Counted from the stretch's first letter, positions 8,846 to 19,508 are shown. The stretch is DNA of 64,000 nt from Hyphomicrobium album (GCF_009708035.1 NZ_WMBQ01000001.1:496001-560000); one strand, 5' to 3'. Notes: generated from the sequence alone by a model not told the origin. Translations and numbers: made by a program.

Positions 8846-9835
8846 CTACTCGACCTCGAGCACGACGCGCCCGCGCACCTTGCCCGCGAGAATTTCCGGC
8901 GCCAGGGCGGTCACGTCCAGAAGCGGCCGCGTTTCCGTCATCGCCGCGAGCTTGCCGCGGTCGAGGTCGGTTGCGAGCCTCGCCCATGCCCGCACGCGCT
9001 TCGATTTCGGCGCCATGACGCTGTCGATCCCGGCAAGTGTGATGCCGCGCAGGATGAACGGCGCGACCGACATCGGCAGGTCGAGACCTTGCGCGAGGCC
9101 AGTCGCGGCGACGCAGCCGCCGTATTGAGTCATGGCGAGAACGTTGGCGAGCGTGTGCGATCCGGCAACGTCGATCGCCCCGGCCCAGCGCTCCTTGCCC
9201 AGCGCGCCGCGCGCCGACGACAGCTCGGCCCGGTCGATGACCTCCGTCGCCCCGAGCCCATGCAGATAGTCCGCCTCACCGCTGCGACCGGTGGAGGCAA
9301 TGACCCGAAAGCCGAGCTTCGCTAGCAGCGCGATCGCGACGCTGCCGACTCCGCCCGCCGCGCCGGTGACGAGCACCGGTCCCTTGTCGGGAGTGACGCC
9401 GTGATCCTCGAGCGCCAGAACCGCAAGCATGGCCGTGTAACCCGCCGTACCGATGGCCATCGCCTCGGCGCTCGTGAACACGGGTGGCCGCTTGACCAAC
9501 CAATCACCGGGCACACGCGCGCGCTCGGCGTACCCGCCCGGGTGCCGCTCGCCGCAACCCCAGCCGTTGAGGATAACGCCATCGCCGGCGGCGAGCTCCG
9601 CGTTCGACGAGGCCAAGACCGATCCGGCGAAATCGATGCCCGGCACCAGCGGTAGACGCATGCCCGGAAGGCGACCCGTCAGCGCCAGGCCGTCCTTGTA
9701 GTTGATCGTCGAGTGCGTGACCCGGACAGTCACGTCGCCGTCGCCTAGCGCAGCCTCGTTCATTGGCTGCCACGAGGCCGCGACTCCACCCTCGGCGCGC
9801 GTGAGAAGCAGTGCGTTGTAGCCACTCATCTGCAA
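8846..9835 (-). CDS. MDR-family NADPH oxidoreductase, YhdH/AcuI type (acryloyl-CoA reductase-like)
   Basis: This is a zinc-free medium-chain dehydrogenase/reductase of 329 residues. The conserved INYKDGLALTG near residue 45 and the nucleotide-binding VTGAAGGVGSVAI near residue 155 identify the YhdH/YhfP family, whose best characterised member AcuI reduces acryloyl-CoA to propionyl-CoA. Assigning the substrate is inference from the family. It converges exactly with the crotonase gene, which could supply a related acyl-CoA, but the two are on opposite strands and not one operon. Confidence 0.82.
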   Translation of the reverse strand: MQMSGYNALLLTRAEGGVAASWQPMNEAALGDGDVTVRVTHSTINYKDGLALTGRLPGMRLPLVPGIDFAGSVLASSNAELAAGDGVILNGWGCGERHPGGYAERARVPGDWLVKRPPVFTSAEAMAIGTAGYTAMLAVLALEDHGVTPDKGPVLVTGAAGGVGSVAIALLAKLGFRVIASTGRSGEADYLHGLGATEVIDRAELSSARGALGKERWAGAIDVAGSHTLANVLAMTQYGGCVAATGLAQGLDLPMSVAPFILRGITLAGIDSVMAPKSKRVRAWARLATDLDRGKLAAMTETRPLLDVTALAPEILAGKVRGRVVLEVE

Positions 9836-10171
9836 TTCTCCGCGAACGCCAACAATGTTGTCTCGCAGTGCAGCAGATGCGCCCGCCGGCGCGCAACCCC
9901 GACTTAGTGATGCATTTCGGCTGATCGCGCCCCGCGTCTTTAGCCGAGATCACCCTCATCCGGGCGCGGCGGACACACCCCGTGTGTCCCGACCGCTAGG
10001 GTGACGCGGACCCGCCGTCGCTGCACGCGCTTCCGGTTCCCGCATTTGCGAAAAATATTTCGCTTGGCAACCGGTTGGGCAGACACATACCGTTCTGGCT
10101 CCGGCACGCGGCAAACAAGCGTGCAACATGACGAGCCGCCAGCATAAGGCGACCGCATATTGGAGGCGACA
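9836..10171. other. Intergenic region with a nested hairpin
   Basis: This 336-base non-coding stretch separates the reductase gene from the micro-gene at 10172. The only structure I see is a nested palindrome at 9951-10003: outer arms TCACCCT and AGGGTGA, inner arms GGACACAC (9971-9978) and GTGTGTCC (9982-9989) with a CCC loop. No U-tract follows, so it is not a classical terminator and looks more like a REP-type element. No gene is supported here. Confidence 0.5.
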
Positions 10172-10255
10172 ATGGAACTGATGGTCCGGCTGAACGTCCT
10201 TGCCGCGCTACTGTCTTTCGGCCTCATCGCAGCTATCGTGATTGGCGTCGTATAG
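10172..10255 (+). CDS. Small membrane peptide, 27 residues
   Basis: A short reading frame starts at an ATG 5 bases after a GGAGG ribosome site (10162-10166). The peptide has a charged head MELMVRLN followed by one unbroken hydrophobic stretch of about 19 residues ending in IVIGVV, so it would form a single membrane helix. It is followed 66 bases later by a strong terminator at 10321, consistent with a short independent transcript. I do not recognise a family. Its size and the good ribosome site favour a real gene, but homologues would be needed to confirm it. Confidence 0.55.
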   Translation: MELMVRLNVLAALLSFGLIAAIVIGVV

Positions 10256-10320
10256 ACGGCTTGCCCGCTGCAAGGCCACGCGTCTTCAACTCGCTCAATT
10301 CGAGACGCCCAAGGAAACCA

Positions 10321-10350
10321 GGCGCAGAGAGACCGCTCTCTGCGCCTTTT
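10321..10350 (+). terminator. Rho-independent terminator
   Basis: There is a perfect 11-base-pair stem: GGCGCAGAGAG at 10321-10331, loop ACCG, and CTCTCTGCGCC at 10336-10346, followed by TTTT. It lies between the micro-gene ending at 10255 and the metH stop at 10363. It would terminate the plus-strand micro-gene transcript and, being symmetric, may also serve metH from the other side. Confidence 0.85.
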
Positions 10351-10362
10351 GCTTTTCCGGTA

Positions 10363-13059
<2,697 letters not shown>

Positions 13060-13061
13060 TT

Positions 13062-13487
13062 CTATTCGCCACCCTTTTCGCCCGCCGCACCATAGCCTCT
13101 CCCCTTGGGGAGAGGCCGGCGCGCAGCGCCGGGTGAGGGGGCGGGTCGTTGCCCCAGCTCAAGGAAGATCGCTTCCAGCGACCCCTCCAGATTGTCCGTC
13201 ACGTCGGCGTTGGTCAGCCTCAGCACACGCAGGCCCTCCGACTCCAGAAACGCGGTTCTCTCCGCGTCGCCGACTTGCTTATCCTCCAGGTGCTGGAAGC
13301 CATCCACCTCGATGACCAATGCCGCATCGGCGCAGTAGAAATCGAGGATGTATCGGCCGCGTGGCACTTGGCGTTTGAACTTCCATCCCGCGAGCCGCCG
13401 ACCGCGCAGCTCTGCCCATAGCCGCTCCTCCGCAATTGTCTCGCGGCGGCGAAGGGTGCGAGCAAGACCGGTGAGACGCTGACGCAT
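13062..13487 (-). CDS. DUF559 endonuclease-like protein (Vsr/restriction-endonuclease fold)
   Basis: The 141-residue protein matches DUF559: an N-terminal [19 protein letters not shown] helix, [11 protein letters not shown], and the nuclease-like core [18 protein letters not shown] with the D...ExD pattern, followed by [17 protein letters not shown]. The family has the very-short-patch-repair nuclease fold, but activity is unproven. The last 28 residues are Pro/Gly/Arg-rich because the coding tail runs through a palindromic repeat at 13096-13140. It sits between the two metH parts, with its stop 2 bases before the metH start, so it may be transcribed with them. Confidence 0.82.
   Translation of the reverse strand: MRQRLTGLARTLRRRETIAEERLWAELRGRRLAGWKFKRQVPRGRYILDFYCADAALVIEVDGFQHLEDKQVGDAERTAFLESEGLRVLRLTNADVTDNLEGSLEAIFLELGQRPAPSPGAARRPLPKGRGYGAAGEKGGE
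13096..13140. repeat. REP-like palindromic element, left copy
   Basis: CCTCTCCCC (13096-13104) pairs with GGGGAGAGG (13107-13115), a second stem CCGGCGC/GCGCCGG occupies 13116-13132, and GTGAGGGG follows. It lies inside the DUF559 coding tail. The copy at 13507-13543 contains the same CTCTCCCC..GGGGAGAG stem and a CCCCTCACC block in the opposite order, so the two flank DUF559 as inverted copies. Confidence 0.7.
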
Positions 13488-13506
13488 CGGTTCACGCTCA
13501 ACAGAG

Positions 13507-13543
13507 CCCCCTCACCCTTACCCTCTCCCCGACGGGGAGAGGG
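13507..13543. repeat. REP-like palindromic element, right copy
   Basis: A CCCCCTCACCC block (13507-13517) is followed by CCCTCTCCCC (13521-13530), a GAC loop and GGGGAGAGGG (13534-13543). This is the inverted counterpart of the element at 13096-13140. It lies in the gap between the metH homocysteine-domain stop (13572) and the DUF559 start (13487). No target-site duplication could be recognised by eye. Confidence 0.7.
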
Positions 13544-13571
13544 TACTTGTTGCGCTTGCATGCCATGTTGC

Positions 13572-14633
13572 TTACCCGTGCACGAATGGTTCGAGGCCGG
13601 AGAGGCGCATCTTCGGCTCGATGTTCGGCAGCTTGCGCGGCTTATACGCTTTGACGTGCTCGGCTACTTCGCGGATGTGGTCCGGCGTCGAACCACAGCA
13701 GCCGCCGACAATGTTGACGATGCCGTCCTTGGCCCAGGGCGCCATGGCGCAGGCCATGTCGTGCGGGGTCTCGTCGTACTCGCCCATGGCGTTGGGCAGA
13801 CCGGCATTCGGGTAAGCGGAGACGCGCGCATCCGCATGCGCTGCAAGCTCGGCGAGATAGGGGCGCATCAGCTCGGCACCGAGGGCGCAATTGAGCCCGA
13901 TGGAGAACGGCCGCAGGTGGCGCATCGAGTACCAGAACGCTTCCGGCGTCTGTCCCGACAGCGTCCGGCCCGACAGATCGGTGATGGTGCCGGAGATCAT
14001 GATCGGCAATTCGACGCCCTTCTCCTCAAAGACCTCCAGCGTCGCGACGCCCGCCGCCTTGGCGTTGAGCGTGTCGAAGATGGTCTCGATGAGGATGATG
14101 TCGGCGCCGCCGTCCATCAACCCGCGCACCTGCTCCTTGTAGGCTTCGCGCAGCTCGTCGAAATCGACGTTACGGAAACCTGGATTGTTGACGTCGGGGG
14201 AGATCGACGCGGTGCGGTTGGTCGGACCGACGGCGCCGGCGACGAAGCGCGGCTTGTCGGGTGTCTGCTTCGTCCACTTGTCAGCCGCCGCGCGCGCGAT
14301 CTTCGCCGCCGCGACGTTGATCTCGTAGGAGAGGTCCTCCATGCCGTAGTCGGCCATCGAGATGCGCTGAGCGTTGAAGGTGTTGGTTTCGAGGATGTCG
14401 GCGCCGGCCTCCAGATACTCCTCGTGGATCTTGCCGATGATCTGCGGCTGCGTCAGCACGAGCAGGTCGTTGTTGCCCTTGACGTCGCGATGCCAGTCCT
14501 TGAAGCGCACGCCGCGATAGCCGTCCTCGTCCAGCTTGTAGCGCTGGATCATGGTGCCCATGGCGCCGTCGATGATGAGGATGCGCTCGTCGGCGGCGCT
14601 CTTCAGTGCGGCGTGGGAGGGATGCTTCTTCAT
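13572..14633 (-). CDS. Homocysteine methyltransferase subunit of split methionine synthase
   Basis: This 353-residue protein is the homocysteine-binding barrel of MetH. It has the family N-terminus [14 protein letters not shown], the first zinc Cys in IGLNCALGA, and the paired zinc cysteines in [14 protein letters not shown]. On its own it resembles betaine-homocysteine methyltransferases, but together with the downstream 898-residue gene it completes MetH domain order (353+898 residues compared with about 1230 for intact MetH). It follows metF by 11 bases in the same minus-strand operon. Confidence 0.9.
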   Translation of the reverse strand: MKKHPSHAALKSAADERILIIDGAMGTMIQRYKLDEDGYRGVRFKDWHRDVKGNNDLLVLTQPQIIGKIHEEYLEAGADILETNTFNAQRISMADYGMEDLSYEINVAAAKIARAAADKWTKQTPDKPRFVAGAVGPTNRTASISPDVNNPGFRNVDFDELREAYKEQVRGLMDGGADIILIETIFDTLNAKAAGVATLEVFEEKGVELPIMISGTITDLSGRTLSGQTPEAFWYSMRHLRPFSIGLNCALGAELMRPYLAELAAHADARVSAYPNAGLPNAMGEYDETPHDMACAMAPWAKDGIVNIVGGCCGSTPDHIREVAEHVKAYKPRKLPNIEPKMRLSGLEPFVHG

Positions 14634-14644
14634 CTTCGTACTCC

Positions 14645-15592
14645 TTACCCTGTCGCTCGCGCCTTGGCCGGCTTCACCGCCGCACTCACCGGCTGGGTCT
14701 GCGGGTGCGGCCGCAAGCCCAGAAGATGGCAGATGGCGTATACGAGGTCGGCGCGATTGAGGGTGTAGAAATGGAACTTCTTCACGCCTTCATCGACGAG
14801 GTCCATCGCCTGCTCGGTAGCGACAGCGGCGGCCACGAGGTGGCTCGTCGCCGGGTCGTCTTCAAGGCCGTCGAACCTCCGTGCCAGCCACGAGGGCATG
14901 CTGGCGCCGGTGCGGGCGGCAAAGCCGGCAACCTGCTTGAAGTTGTGGATCGGCACGATGCCGGGCGTGATCGGTACCCAGATGCCGGCGGCGCGGGCGC
15001 GCTCCAGGAAGCGCAGGTAGTGGGTGTTGTCGAAGCTGAACTGGGTGATGATCCTGTCGGCGCCGGCATCGACCTTGGCTTTGAGGTTGTCCATGTCGGC
15101 GGCGAATGTCGGGCTTTCGGGATGCTTCTCCGGGTAGCCGGCGACTGACACCTCGAACGGCGCGATGCGCTTCAACCCGCCGACCAGATCGGCGGCATTG
15201 ATGTAGCCGTCCGCTTGCGGGTGGTAACTCGTCCCGGGCCCCCCGACCGGATCGCCGCGCAGCGCCACGATGTGGCGGATGCCCTCATTCCAGTAGTCCT
15301 GGGCGACCGCGTCGATCTCCGCCTTCGAGGCGGCTACGCAGGTGAGATGCGCCGCCGGCTTCAACTTGGTTTCGTTGACGAGGCGCACGACCGTGTTGTG
15401 GGTGCGCTCGCGCGTCGATCCGCCGGCCCCGTAGGTCACCGATACGAATTCAGGATTTAGGGGCGCCAGCCGTTCGATGCACGACCACAGGGCCTCCTCC
15501 ATCTTCTCCGTCTTGGGCGGGAAGAACTCGAAGGACACGTCGATCTCGTCGGCGCCAAGGAGCCGGCTCTTGCGTTCCGATCCTACTGCCAT
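14645..15592 (-). CDS. metF: 5,10-methylenetetrahydrofolate reductase
   Basis: This flavoenzyme reduces methylene-THF to methyl-THF, the methyl donor for MetH. The 315-residue barrel has the family motif [10 protein letters not shown] near residue 18, [14 protein letters not shown] near residue 55 and TQFSFD near residue 185. The start was set at 15592 although the frame is open to 15760, because the ATG there overlaps the TGA of the upstream ArsR-methyltransferase gene (TGATG on the minus strand), which implies translational coupling. Downstream come the two metH genes. Confidence 0.94.
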   Translation of the reverse strand: MAVGSERKSRLLGADEIDVSFEFFPPKTEKMEEALWSCIERLAPLNPEFVSVTYGAGGSTRERTHNTVVRLVNETKLKPAAHLTCVAASKAEIDAVAQDYWNEGIRHIVALRGDPVGGPGTSYHPQADGYINAADLVGGLKRIAPFEVSVAGYPEKHPESPTFAADMDNLKAKVDAGADRIITQFSFDNTHYLRFLERARAAGIWVPITPGIVPIHNFKQVAGFAARTGASMPSWLARRFDGLEDDPATSHLVAAAVATEQAMDLVDEGVKKFHFYTLNRADLVYAICHLLGLRPHPQTQPVSAAVKPAKARATG

Positions 15593-16617
15593 CACCGAGC
15601 CTCCTGCAGTGCGCGGGTTCGCGCGGGTTTTGATTGATCGGCCGTCGCGGCGGGGCGCTCGCCCAACCACAGCGACACCGTGAGCGCCTGCGGACCGGCC
15701 GCCGCCGTCGGAGCCATGTCGCGTTGCAGTCGCGGCTCGAGGCCGGCGTCGCGCATCCAATTGTCCACCTGTGCCGGCGTGAAGCCCAGGCGGTCGTGCG
15801 CGTACTCCTCGCGTAGGAACTCCAGATCGTGCGGCGCGAAGTCGGCGATAAGCAACCGGCCACCCGGTGCCAGGACGCGAGCGGCCTCGCGAATGGCCTG
15901 CGCCGGATCGGAAAGGAAGTGCAGCACCTGGTGCATGACGACCGCGTCGGCGACTTCGTCAGGCAAGGTCAGGGCGTAGATGTCGCCATGGCGCACTTGC
16001 GCCCGGCCGAGCTTTACCTTCGACAGGTTACTGCGGGCATAGGCGAGCATCGCGTTGCTGAGATCGAAGCCGATCCCGCGCTCGTAGCGGTCGGCCAGCA
16101 GCTCGAGAATGCGACCCGTCCCGGTGCCGAGGTCCACCAGCAGCTTGAACGGGCTACGGCCGAGCGCCTCGACGATCGCCTGCTCCACGTCGTGCTCGGC
16201 GACATGCAAGGCACGGATGCGATCCCAGTCGGCCGCGTGCGATTGGAAGTACGTTTGCGCGGCAGCCTCGCGCTCCCGCTTCAGGGCATCGGCCCGTTCC
16301 CGGTCGCGGGCGATGACCCGGTCGGCGCCGTCGACCAGTCCCAGGATGTCGAGGGCGAGACGTCCGCCGACCGCGCGGTCGGACACGTGGAAATAGGCCC
16401 AGCTCCCCTCGCGGAAGCGCTCAACCAGCCCCGCCTCGGCGAGGAGCTTCAAGTGGCGGCTGATCCGTGGCTGGCTCTGGCTGAGGATGAGCGTCAGGTC
16501 CTTGACGCTGAGCTCGCCCGCCGCCAGCAGCAGGAGGATGCGCAGCCGCGTCGGCTCGGCGGCCGCCTTGAGGGCCGTCACGATCTCGTCGCTGGCAAAC
16601 GATCCTGACACGGGCAT
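15592..16617 (-). CDS. ArsR-type regulator fused to a SAM-dependent methyltransferase
   Basis: This 341-residue protein has two parts. Residues 10-90 form an ArsR winged helix (AAAEPTRLRILLLLA, LSQSQPRISRHLKLLAEAGLVE). Residues 145-300 form a class I methyltransferase with the SAM motif VDLGTGTGRILEL. Fusions of this type next to metF are conserved in Hyphomicrobiales and are thought to sense SAM or S-adenosylhomocysteine and control methionine genes. It is the first gene of the metF-metH operon, and a palindromic AT-rich site at 16635-16654 is a likely autoregulatory operator. Confidence 0.88.
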   Translation of the reverse strand: MPVSGSFASDEIVTALKAAAEPTRLRILLLLAAGELSVKDLTLILSQSQPRISRHLKLLAEAGLVERFREGSWAYFHVSDRAVGGRLALDILGLVDGADRVIARDRERADALKREREAAAQTYFQSHAADWDRIRALHVAEHDVEQAIVEALGRSPFKLLVDLGTGTGRILELLADRYERGIGFDLSNAMLAYARSNLSKVKLGRAQVRHGDIYALTLPDEVADAVVMHQVLHFLSDPAQAIREAARVLAPGGRLLIADFAPHDLEFLREEYAHDRLGFTPAQVDNWMRDAGLEPRLQRDMAPTAAAGPQALTVSLWLGERPAATADQSKPARTRALQEAR

Positions 16618-16634
16618 CTCCGAAGTTGCCGGAT

Positions 16635-16654
16635 CATATAAAGATATGTTTATG
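16635..16654. promoter_or_regulatory. Candidate ArsR/SAH-type operator
   Basis: An AT-rich imperfect palindrome CATATAAAGATATGTTTATG stands out from the GC-rich surroundings, 18 bases upstream of the ArsR-methyltransferase start codon. ArsR-family regulators typically bind such ATA-rich inverted repeats in their own promoters. The link to this regulator is inference; the site could also affect the divergent gene at 16772. Confidence 0.55.
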
Positions 16655-16771
16655 TGTCAAGCGGCGCATTCTCGCCACACCAGCCGGTCCATTTCGGCAC
16701 ACCGATTAACCGCGCAGTAAGCAAGCGCGTTTACCTTCTCCTCCCACCTGCTCTTTGGATCGCCGAACCAT

Positions 16772-17401
16772 ATGCGCGTTGCCATTTACGACCGGGTCGA
16801 GCCCGCGATGCCTGCCGACATGCCCATTCACCTCAGCCAAACCTGCTCCCAGCGCACCGCCGCGGTGATGCTGAGCCTCGTCGTGCCAGTAATCATCGGC
16901 GCCGCCTGTGCCGCCGTTGCCATGGTCCAGGCACTGCTGTCGCCGGCGGTCCGGACGCTTGTCGGGCAGCACCCGGTGCAGACGCTCGAGATTCTCTTCG
17001 CCGTCGCCTTCCTCATTTTTCTGATTGGGCTGCCCGCAAAACGGCTGGTCGATCGCTTGGCATCCACGCGCACCGTCAACATCGGCAACGGCACGGTCAC
17101 GGTCACCGAGGGCGGCTATTTCCACAACTGGACGTGGTCGGCTCCGCTCGCTTCGTACAACGGTGTCGCGCACCACGTGCGCGCCTCGCTTTCCGGCGCC
17201 CGCCACGAGCTCATCCTCGTCCATCCCGTATGGGAGAAATCGATTCTCTTGAGTGTGGCGCCGCGGACATCGCAGAGCGAGGTCGAGCGCGTCGCCTCCC
17301 TGCTCGGCCACAAGCAGATTCCGCCCGCCGAACTCTACCGCTTCAAGGGACTATGGCCGCGGATGCAGACCGCACCTCTACCGGATGCCGCCCATGCTTA
17401 G
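16772..17401 (+). CDS. Membrane protein of unknown function
   Basis: The 209-residue protein has two hydrophobic segments, about residues 29-57 and 73-87, joined by a short loop, then a soluble C-terminal domain (residues 95-195) rich in beta-strand character with the landmarks GYFHNWTW and LILVHPVWEKSILL. This topology resembles small inner-membrane anchored proteins with a PH-like domain, but I do not recognise the family. A downstream ATG at 16808 is an alternative start. It is divergent from the ArsR gene and 133 bases before the MlaC-like gene. Confidence 0.6.
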   Translation: MRVAIYDRVEPAMPADMPIHLSQTCSQRTAAVMLSLVVPVIIGAACAAVAMVQALLSPAVRTLVGQHPVQTLEILFAVAFLIFLIGLPAKRLVDRLASTRTVNIGNGTVTVTEGGYFHNWTWSAPLASYNGVAHHVRASLSGARHELILVHPVWEKSILLSVAPRTSQSEVERVASLLGHKQIPPAELYRFKGLWPRMQTAPLPDAAHA

Positions 17402-17444
17402 CGCCACCGCCGCTCAAAAAATCGACCCGATCCTTGCCCAGTCT

Positions 17445-17475
17445 TTGACTGAAAGCTGCCTCACATGGCTAATAC
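17445..17475 (+). promoter_or_regulatory. Candidate promoter for the MlaC-like gene
   Basis: TTGACT at 17445-17450 and TAATAC at 17470-17475 resemble sigma-70 elements, though the 19-base spacer is longer than ideal. They lie 60 bases upstream of the start at 17535. This is a pattern match only. Confidence 0.3.
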
Positions 17476-17534
17476 AAGGACCGGGGCACGTACCTAGAAT
17501 GTGCAGGCACGCCCTCAGGAGGGAGCCCGAGAGT

Positions 17535-18215
17535 ATGCAGTTTCCCGTGACCTCGATTGCGCCGCGGCGTGGCCTTGTGCGCGCGCTGGCCTGTGCGGCA
17601 GTCGTTGCGATGCCGATGGCCGCCATGGCCCAGGCCGCGCCACCAGCGCCGCCAACAGCCACGGCTACGCTCCCTGCCGCGCCCCCCGCCGCCGCGACGG
17701 AGGCGGCTCCGGTTGTCCGCAAGGAAAGCCCGGCCGGCTTCATGAAGCGCGTCGGCAACGAGTTGCTCGCCGCCTCCCGCTCGGGATCGGTCGGTCAGTT
17801 CGCCATGGTCCTCAACTCGAACGCCGATGTGCCCTCGATCGGCATCAGTGCGCTGGGTGAGTACGCGCGCAGCCTGCCGAAGACGGACCGCCCGATCTAC
17901 TACAACGGCATGATCAATTTCATCGCCCGCTACGCCTCGAAGGAGGCGCCGAAATACCCGGTGGCGCGCTTCATCGTCACCGCGCAGTCGAAGGAAGACG
18001 CGCGCGGCACGTATGTGGACAGCCGCATCACCCTCGCCAGCGGCGACGGCTACGACGTGCGCTGGCTCATCGTGAAGCGCGGCAACACTTACAAGGTCCG
18101 CGACGCGCAGGTCATCGGCTTCTGGATGACGTCGTTCCTCGACAATCTGTTCCAGAGCTTCATCAGCGACAACGGCGGCAACCCCAAAGCGCTGGTCGTC
18201 GCCCTCAATCGCTGA
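17535..18215 (+). CDS. MlaC/Ttg2D-like periplasmic phospholipid-binding protein
   Basis: This exported protein of 226 residues has a signal peptide (arginine-rich start, hydrophobic residues 14-31, cleavage near AMAQA) and an Ala/Pro/Thr-rich spacer. The mature part matches MlaC-type proteins: FMKRVGNELLAASRSG, YYNGMINFIARYA, DGYDVRWLIVKRGNTYKVRDAQVIGFWMT in pieces across residues 70-205. MlaC carries phospholipids between the outer membrane and the MlaFEDB transporter, but no mla transporter gene is nearby, so it is an orphan here. AGGAGGG precedes the ATG. A terminator follows at 18245. Confidence 0.75.
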   Translation: MQFPVTSIAPRRGLVRALACAAVVAMPMAAMAQAAPPAPPTATATLPAAPPAAATEAAPVVRKESPAGFMKRVGNELLAASRSGSVGQFAMVLNSNADVPSIGISALGEYARSLPKTDRPIYYNGMINFIARYASKEAPKYPVARFIVTAQSKEDARGTYVDSRITLASGDGYDVRWLIVKRGNTYKVRDAQVIGFWMTSFLDNLFQSFISDNGGNPKALVVALNR

Positions 18216-18244
18216 TCAGCTTCATGTTGAGCGTATGACTGCAG

Positions 18245-18279
18245 GCATCCCCGGCATTCGTCCGGGGATGCGCTGTTTT
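18245..18279 (+). terminator. Rho-independent terminator
   Basis: A 10-base-pair stem GCATCCCCGG (18245-18254) / CCGGGGATGC (18262-18271) with a 7-base loop is followed by GCTGTTTT. It ends the MlaC-like transcript and lies between two convergent genes, so it may act in both directions. Confidence 0.75.
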
Positions 18280-18285
18280 GGGCCC

Positions 18286-18573
18286 TTAGTTGCCCTGACG
18301 GCCCGTGCGGCGCGGGCGGTTCTTTTGGATGATTGCCGCGATGATGAGCCCGAACATCACCAGCCGCGCCACATAGTAGAAGGGCTCGAGTTCGTCCGAC
18401 GGGTGGCTCATCGCCAGCGCCACGCGCGAGAGCGTGTCGAGTGCGAACGCCGCCGAAAAGAATAGGAAAAGCGGGTCGCGTGTCTGCGTCCAGAAGCGCA
18501 GGAAGAACAGCGTGGCGACGAACGATGCCATCGCCACGGCACCCATGAGCATGGGGTACAGATCCGCTTTCAT
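18286..18573 (-). CDS. DUF5985 family membrane protein, second of a pair
   Basis: The 95-residue protein has three predicted membrane helices (about residues 5-24, 33-55 and 66-84) and a basic C-terminus KNRPRRTGRQ. It resembles the preceding gene product and the DUF5985 family in having a first helix starting with LYPMLMGA and a central aromatic FFSAAFALDTLSR. The start ATG overlaps the stop of the upstream gene (ATGA), so the pair is translationally coupled. The function is unknown; two tandem copies suggest a heteromer. Confidence 0.72.
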   Translation of the reverse strand: MKADLYPMLMGAVAMASFVATLFFLRFWTQTRDPLFLFFSAAFALDTLSRVALAMSHPSDELEPFYYVARLVMFGLIIAAIIQKNRPRRTGRQGN

Positions 18574-18830
18574 CGCTCGGCGTCCCAGATGAGGCCGTAC
18601 AGCAGCACCGTCATGGCAACGAGCGCGGCCGACGTCCGGTACAGCGACAGGTCGATGTGGGGCACGATGACCTTGTCCGCCACCAGGATGAGATTGTTGA
18701 TGGTCAGCCCCACGAAGCAGAGCCCGCTCCACAGGAGGAGCCTGGAGCCGCCCCGGCGGTAGGCTTGCAGCAGCAGATAGGCGCAGGTGGCCGCTGCTGC
18801 CGAGCACAGAAGATAGATGGCAGGACCCAT
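18570..18830 (-). CDS. DUF5985 family membrane protein, first of a pair
   Basis: This 86-residue protein has three hydrophobic helices (residues 4-20, 30-48 and 60-80). The central FVGLTINNLILVADKV segment is characteristic of DUF5985. It is 3 bases downstream of the winged-helix-like gene and overlaps the next DUF5985 gene by 4 bases, so all three form one minus-strand operon. The family's role is unknown. Confidence 0.75.
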   Translation of the reverse strand: MGPAIYLLCSAAAATCAYLLLQAYRRGGSRLLLWSGLCFVGLTINNLILVADKVIVPHIDLSLYRTSAALVAMTVLLYGLIWDAER

Positions 18831-18833
18831 GTG

Positions 18834-19211
18834 TCATCGATCCTTTCTGAATTTGAAAGCCGCTGCGAACGCACGGGCGCCCGCCGGCCGCGAATGAACG
18901 AGGTTGGTTACGGGAATGAGGTGTTGGGAATAGATGTCGGCGAGCCGCTCGACGATGGCGCGTTGACCTAGGGGCTCGTTGTTGAACCAGAAGTTGCCGG
19001 CCTGACACTGCGCCAGGCCCTCGCCGCACAGGCGCTCCAGCACTTCGGCAGCCTGCGCTTCCTCGATATAGAGCTGCTTGGCGACGCTTGCCGCCGTCCA
19101 CTTCGCGTCAACGTTGCGCGCCAGGAACAGCAAAGCCTCGAGGTCGGCGATGGATTGGATGTAGGTCTGTATAAATGCGCGGACTTCGGCCGGGATTAGC
19201 TCATCGGCCAT
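18834..19211 (-). CDS. Small protein with a winged-helix-like fold
   Basis: This is a soluble 125-residue protein. Residues 30-80 read like a winged helix (WTAASVAKQLYIEEAQAAEVLERLCGEGLA), followed by QCQAGNFWF, which would be the wing strands. It also starts with an acidic helix IPAEVRAFIQTYI. The arrangement upstream of two DUF5985 membrane genes suggests a membrane-associated sensing or regulatory unit. Two adjacent ATGs (19214 and 19211) are possible; the second is better spaced from the GGGGGG ribosome site. DNA binding is inferred, not shown. Confidence 0.68.
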   Translation of the reverse strand: MADELIPAEVRAFIQTYIQSIADLEALLFLARNVDAKWTAASVAKQLYIEEAQAAEVLERLCGEGLAQCQAGNFWFNNEPLGQRAIVERLADIYSQHLIPVTNLVHSRPAGARAFAAAFKFRKDR

Positions 19212-19508
19212 CATCGCCCCCCCGCGTATGCCGATTGCTTGCTCACTGTCCTCTTTCGCTGGCCGGGTGCCGCAGAGCGGTAAGCTCCCCAACGCCCGGG
19301 TGATCCGAGCCCATATGGACGCATCTGCGGCTACAGGACGGGAGGCGCCTATCCCGACCCAGATTCGGCCGAAACGCTGGAGTGCCGCAATGGTTGCCGC
19401 CGACGGGAGAAAAATATCACCCCGTCACAACACGGCCCCGTTCTCATCCCACCAGCTTTCCCGGGGAAGCTGTGAGTTGGGCCTGGTAGGCCCGGATGGG
19501 GGATAGGA
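19212..19508. other. Intergenic region, no gene seen
   Basis: This stretch of about 300 bases lies between divergent genes. The only structure I see is a GGGCC/GGCCC hairpin at about 19479-19493 near the DUF930 ribosome site. It presumably holds the promoters of both neighbours, but none is clear enough to mark. Confidence 0.4.

Noticed and set aside
13062-13487. Whether the DUF559 gene and its palindromes form an insertion sequence.
   Set aside because: No transposase and no recognisable target-site duplication were found, so it is reported as a repeat-flanked gene and not as an insertion sequence.
15593-15760. Upstream extension of metF.
   Set aside because: It is a shadow of the ArsR-methyltransferase C-terminus; the ATG at 15592 is coupled to the upstream stop.
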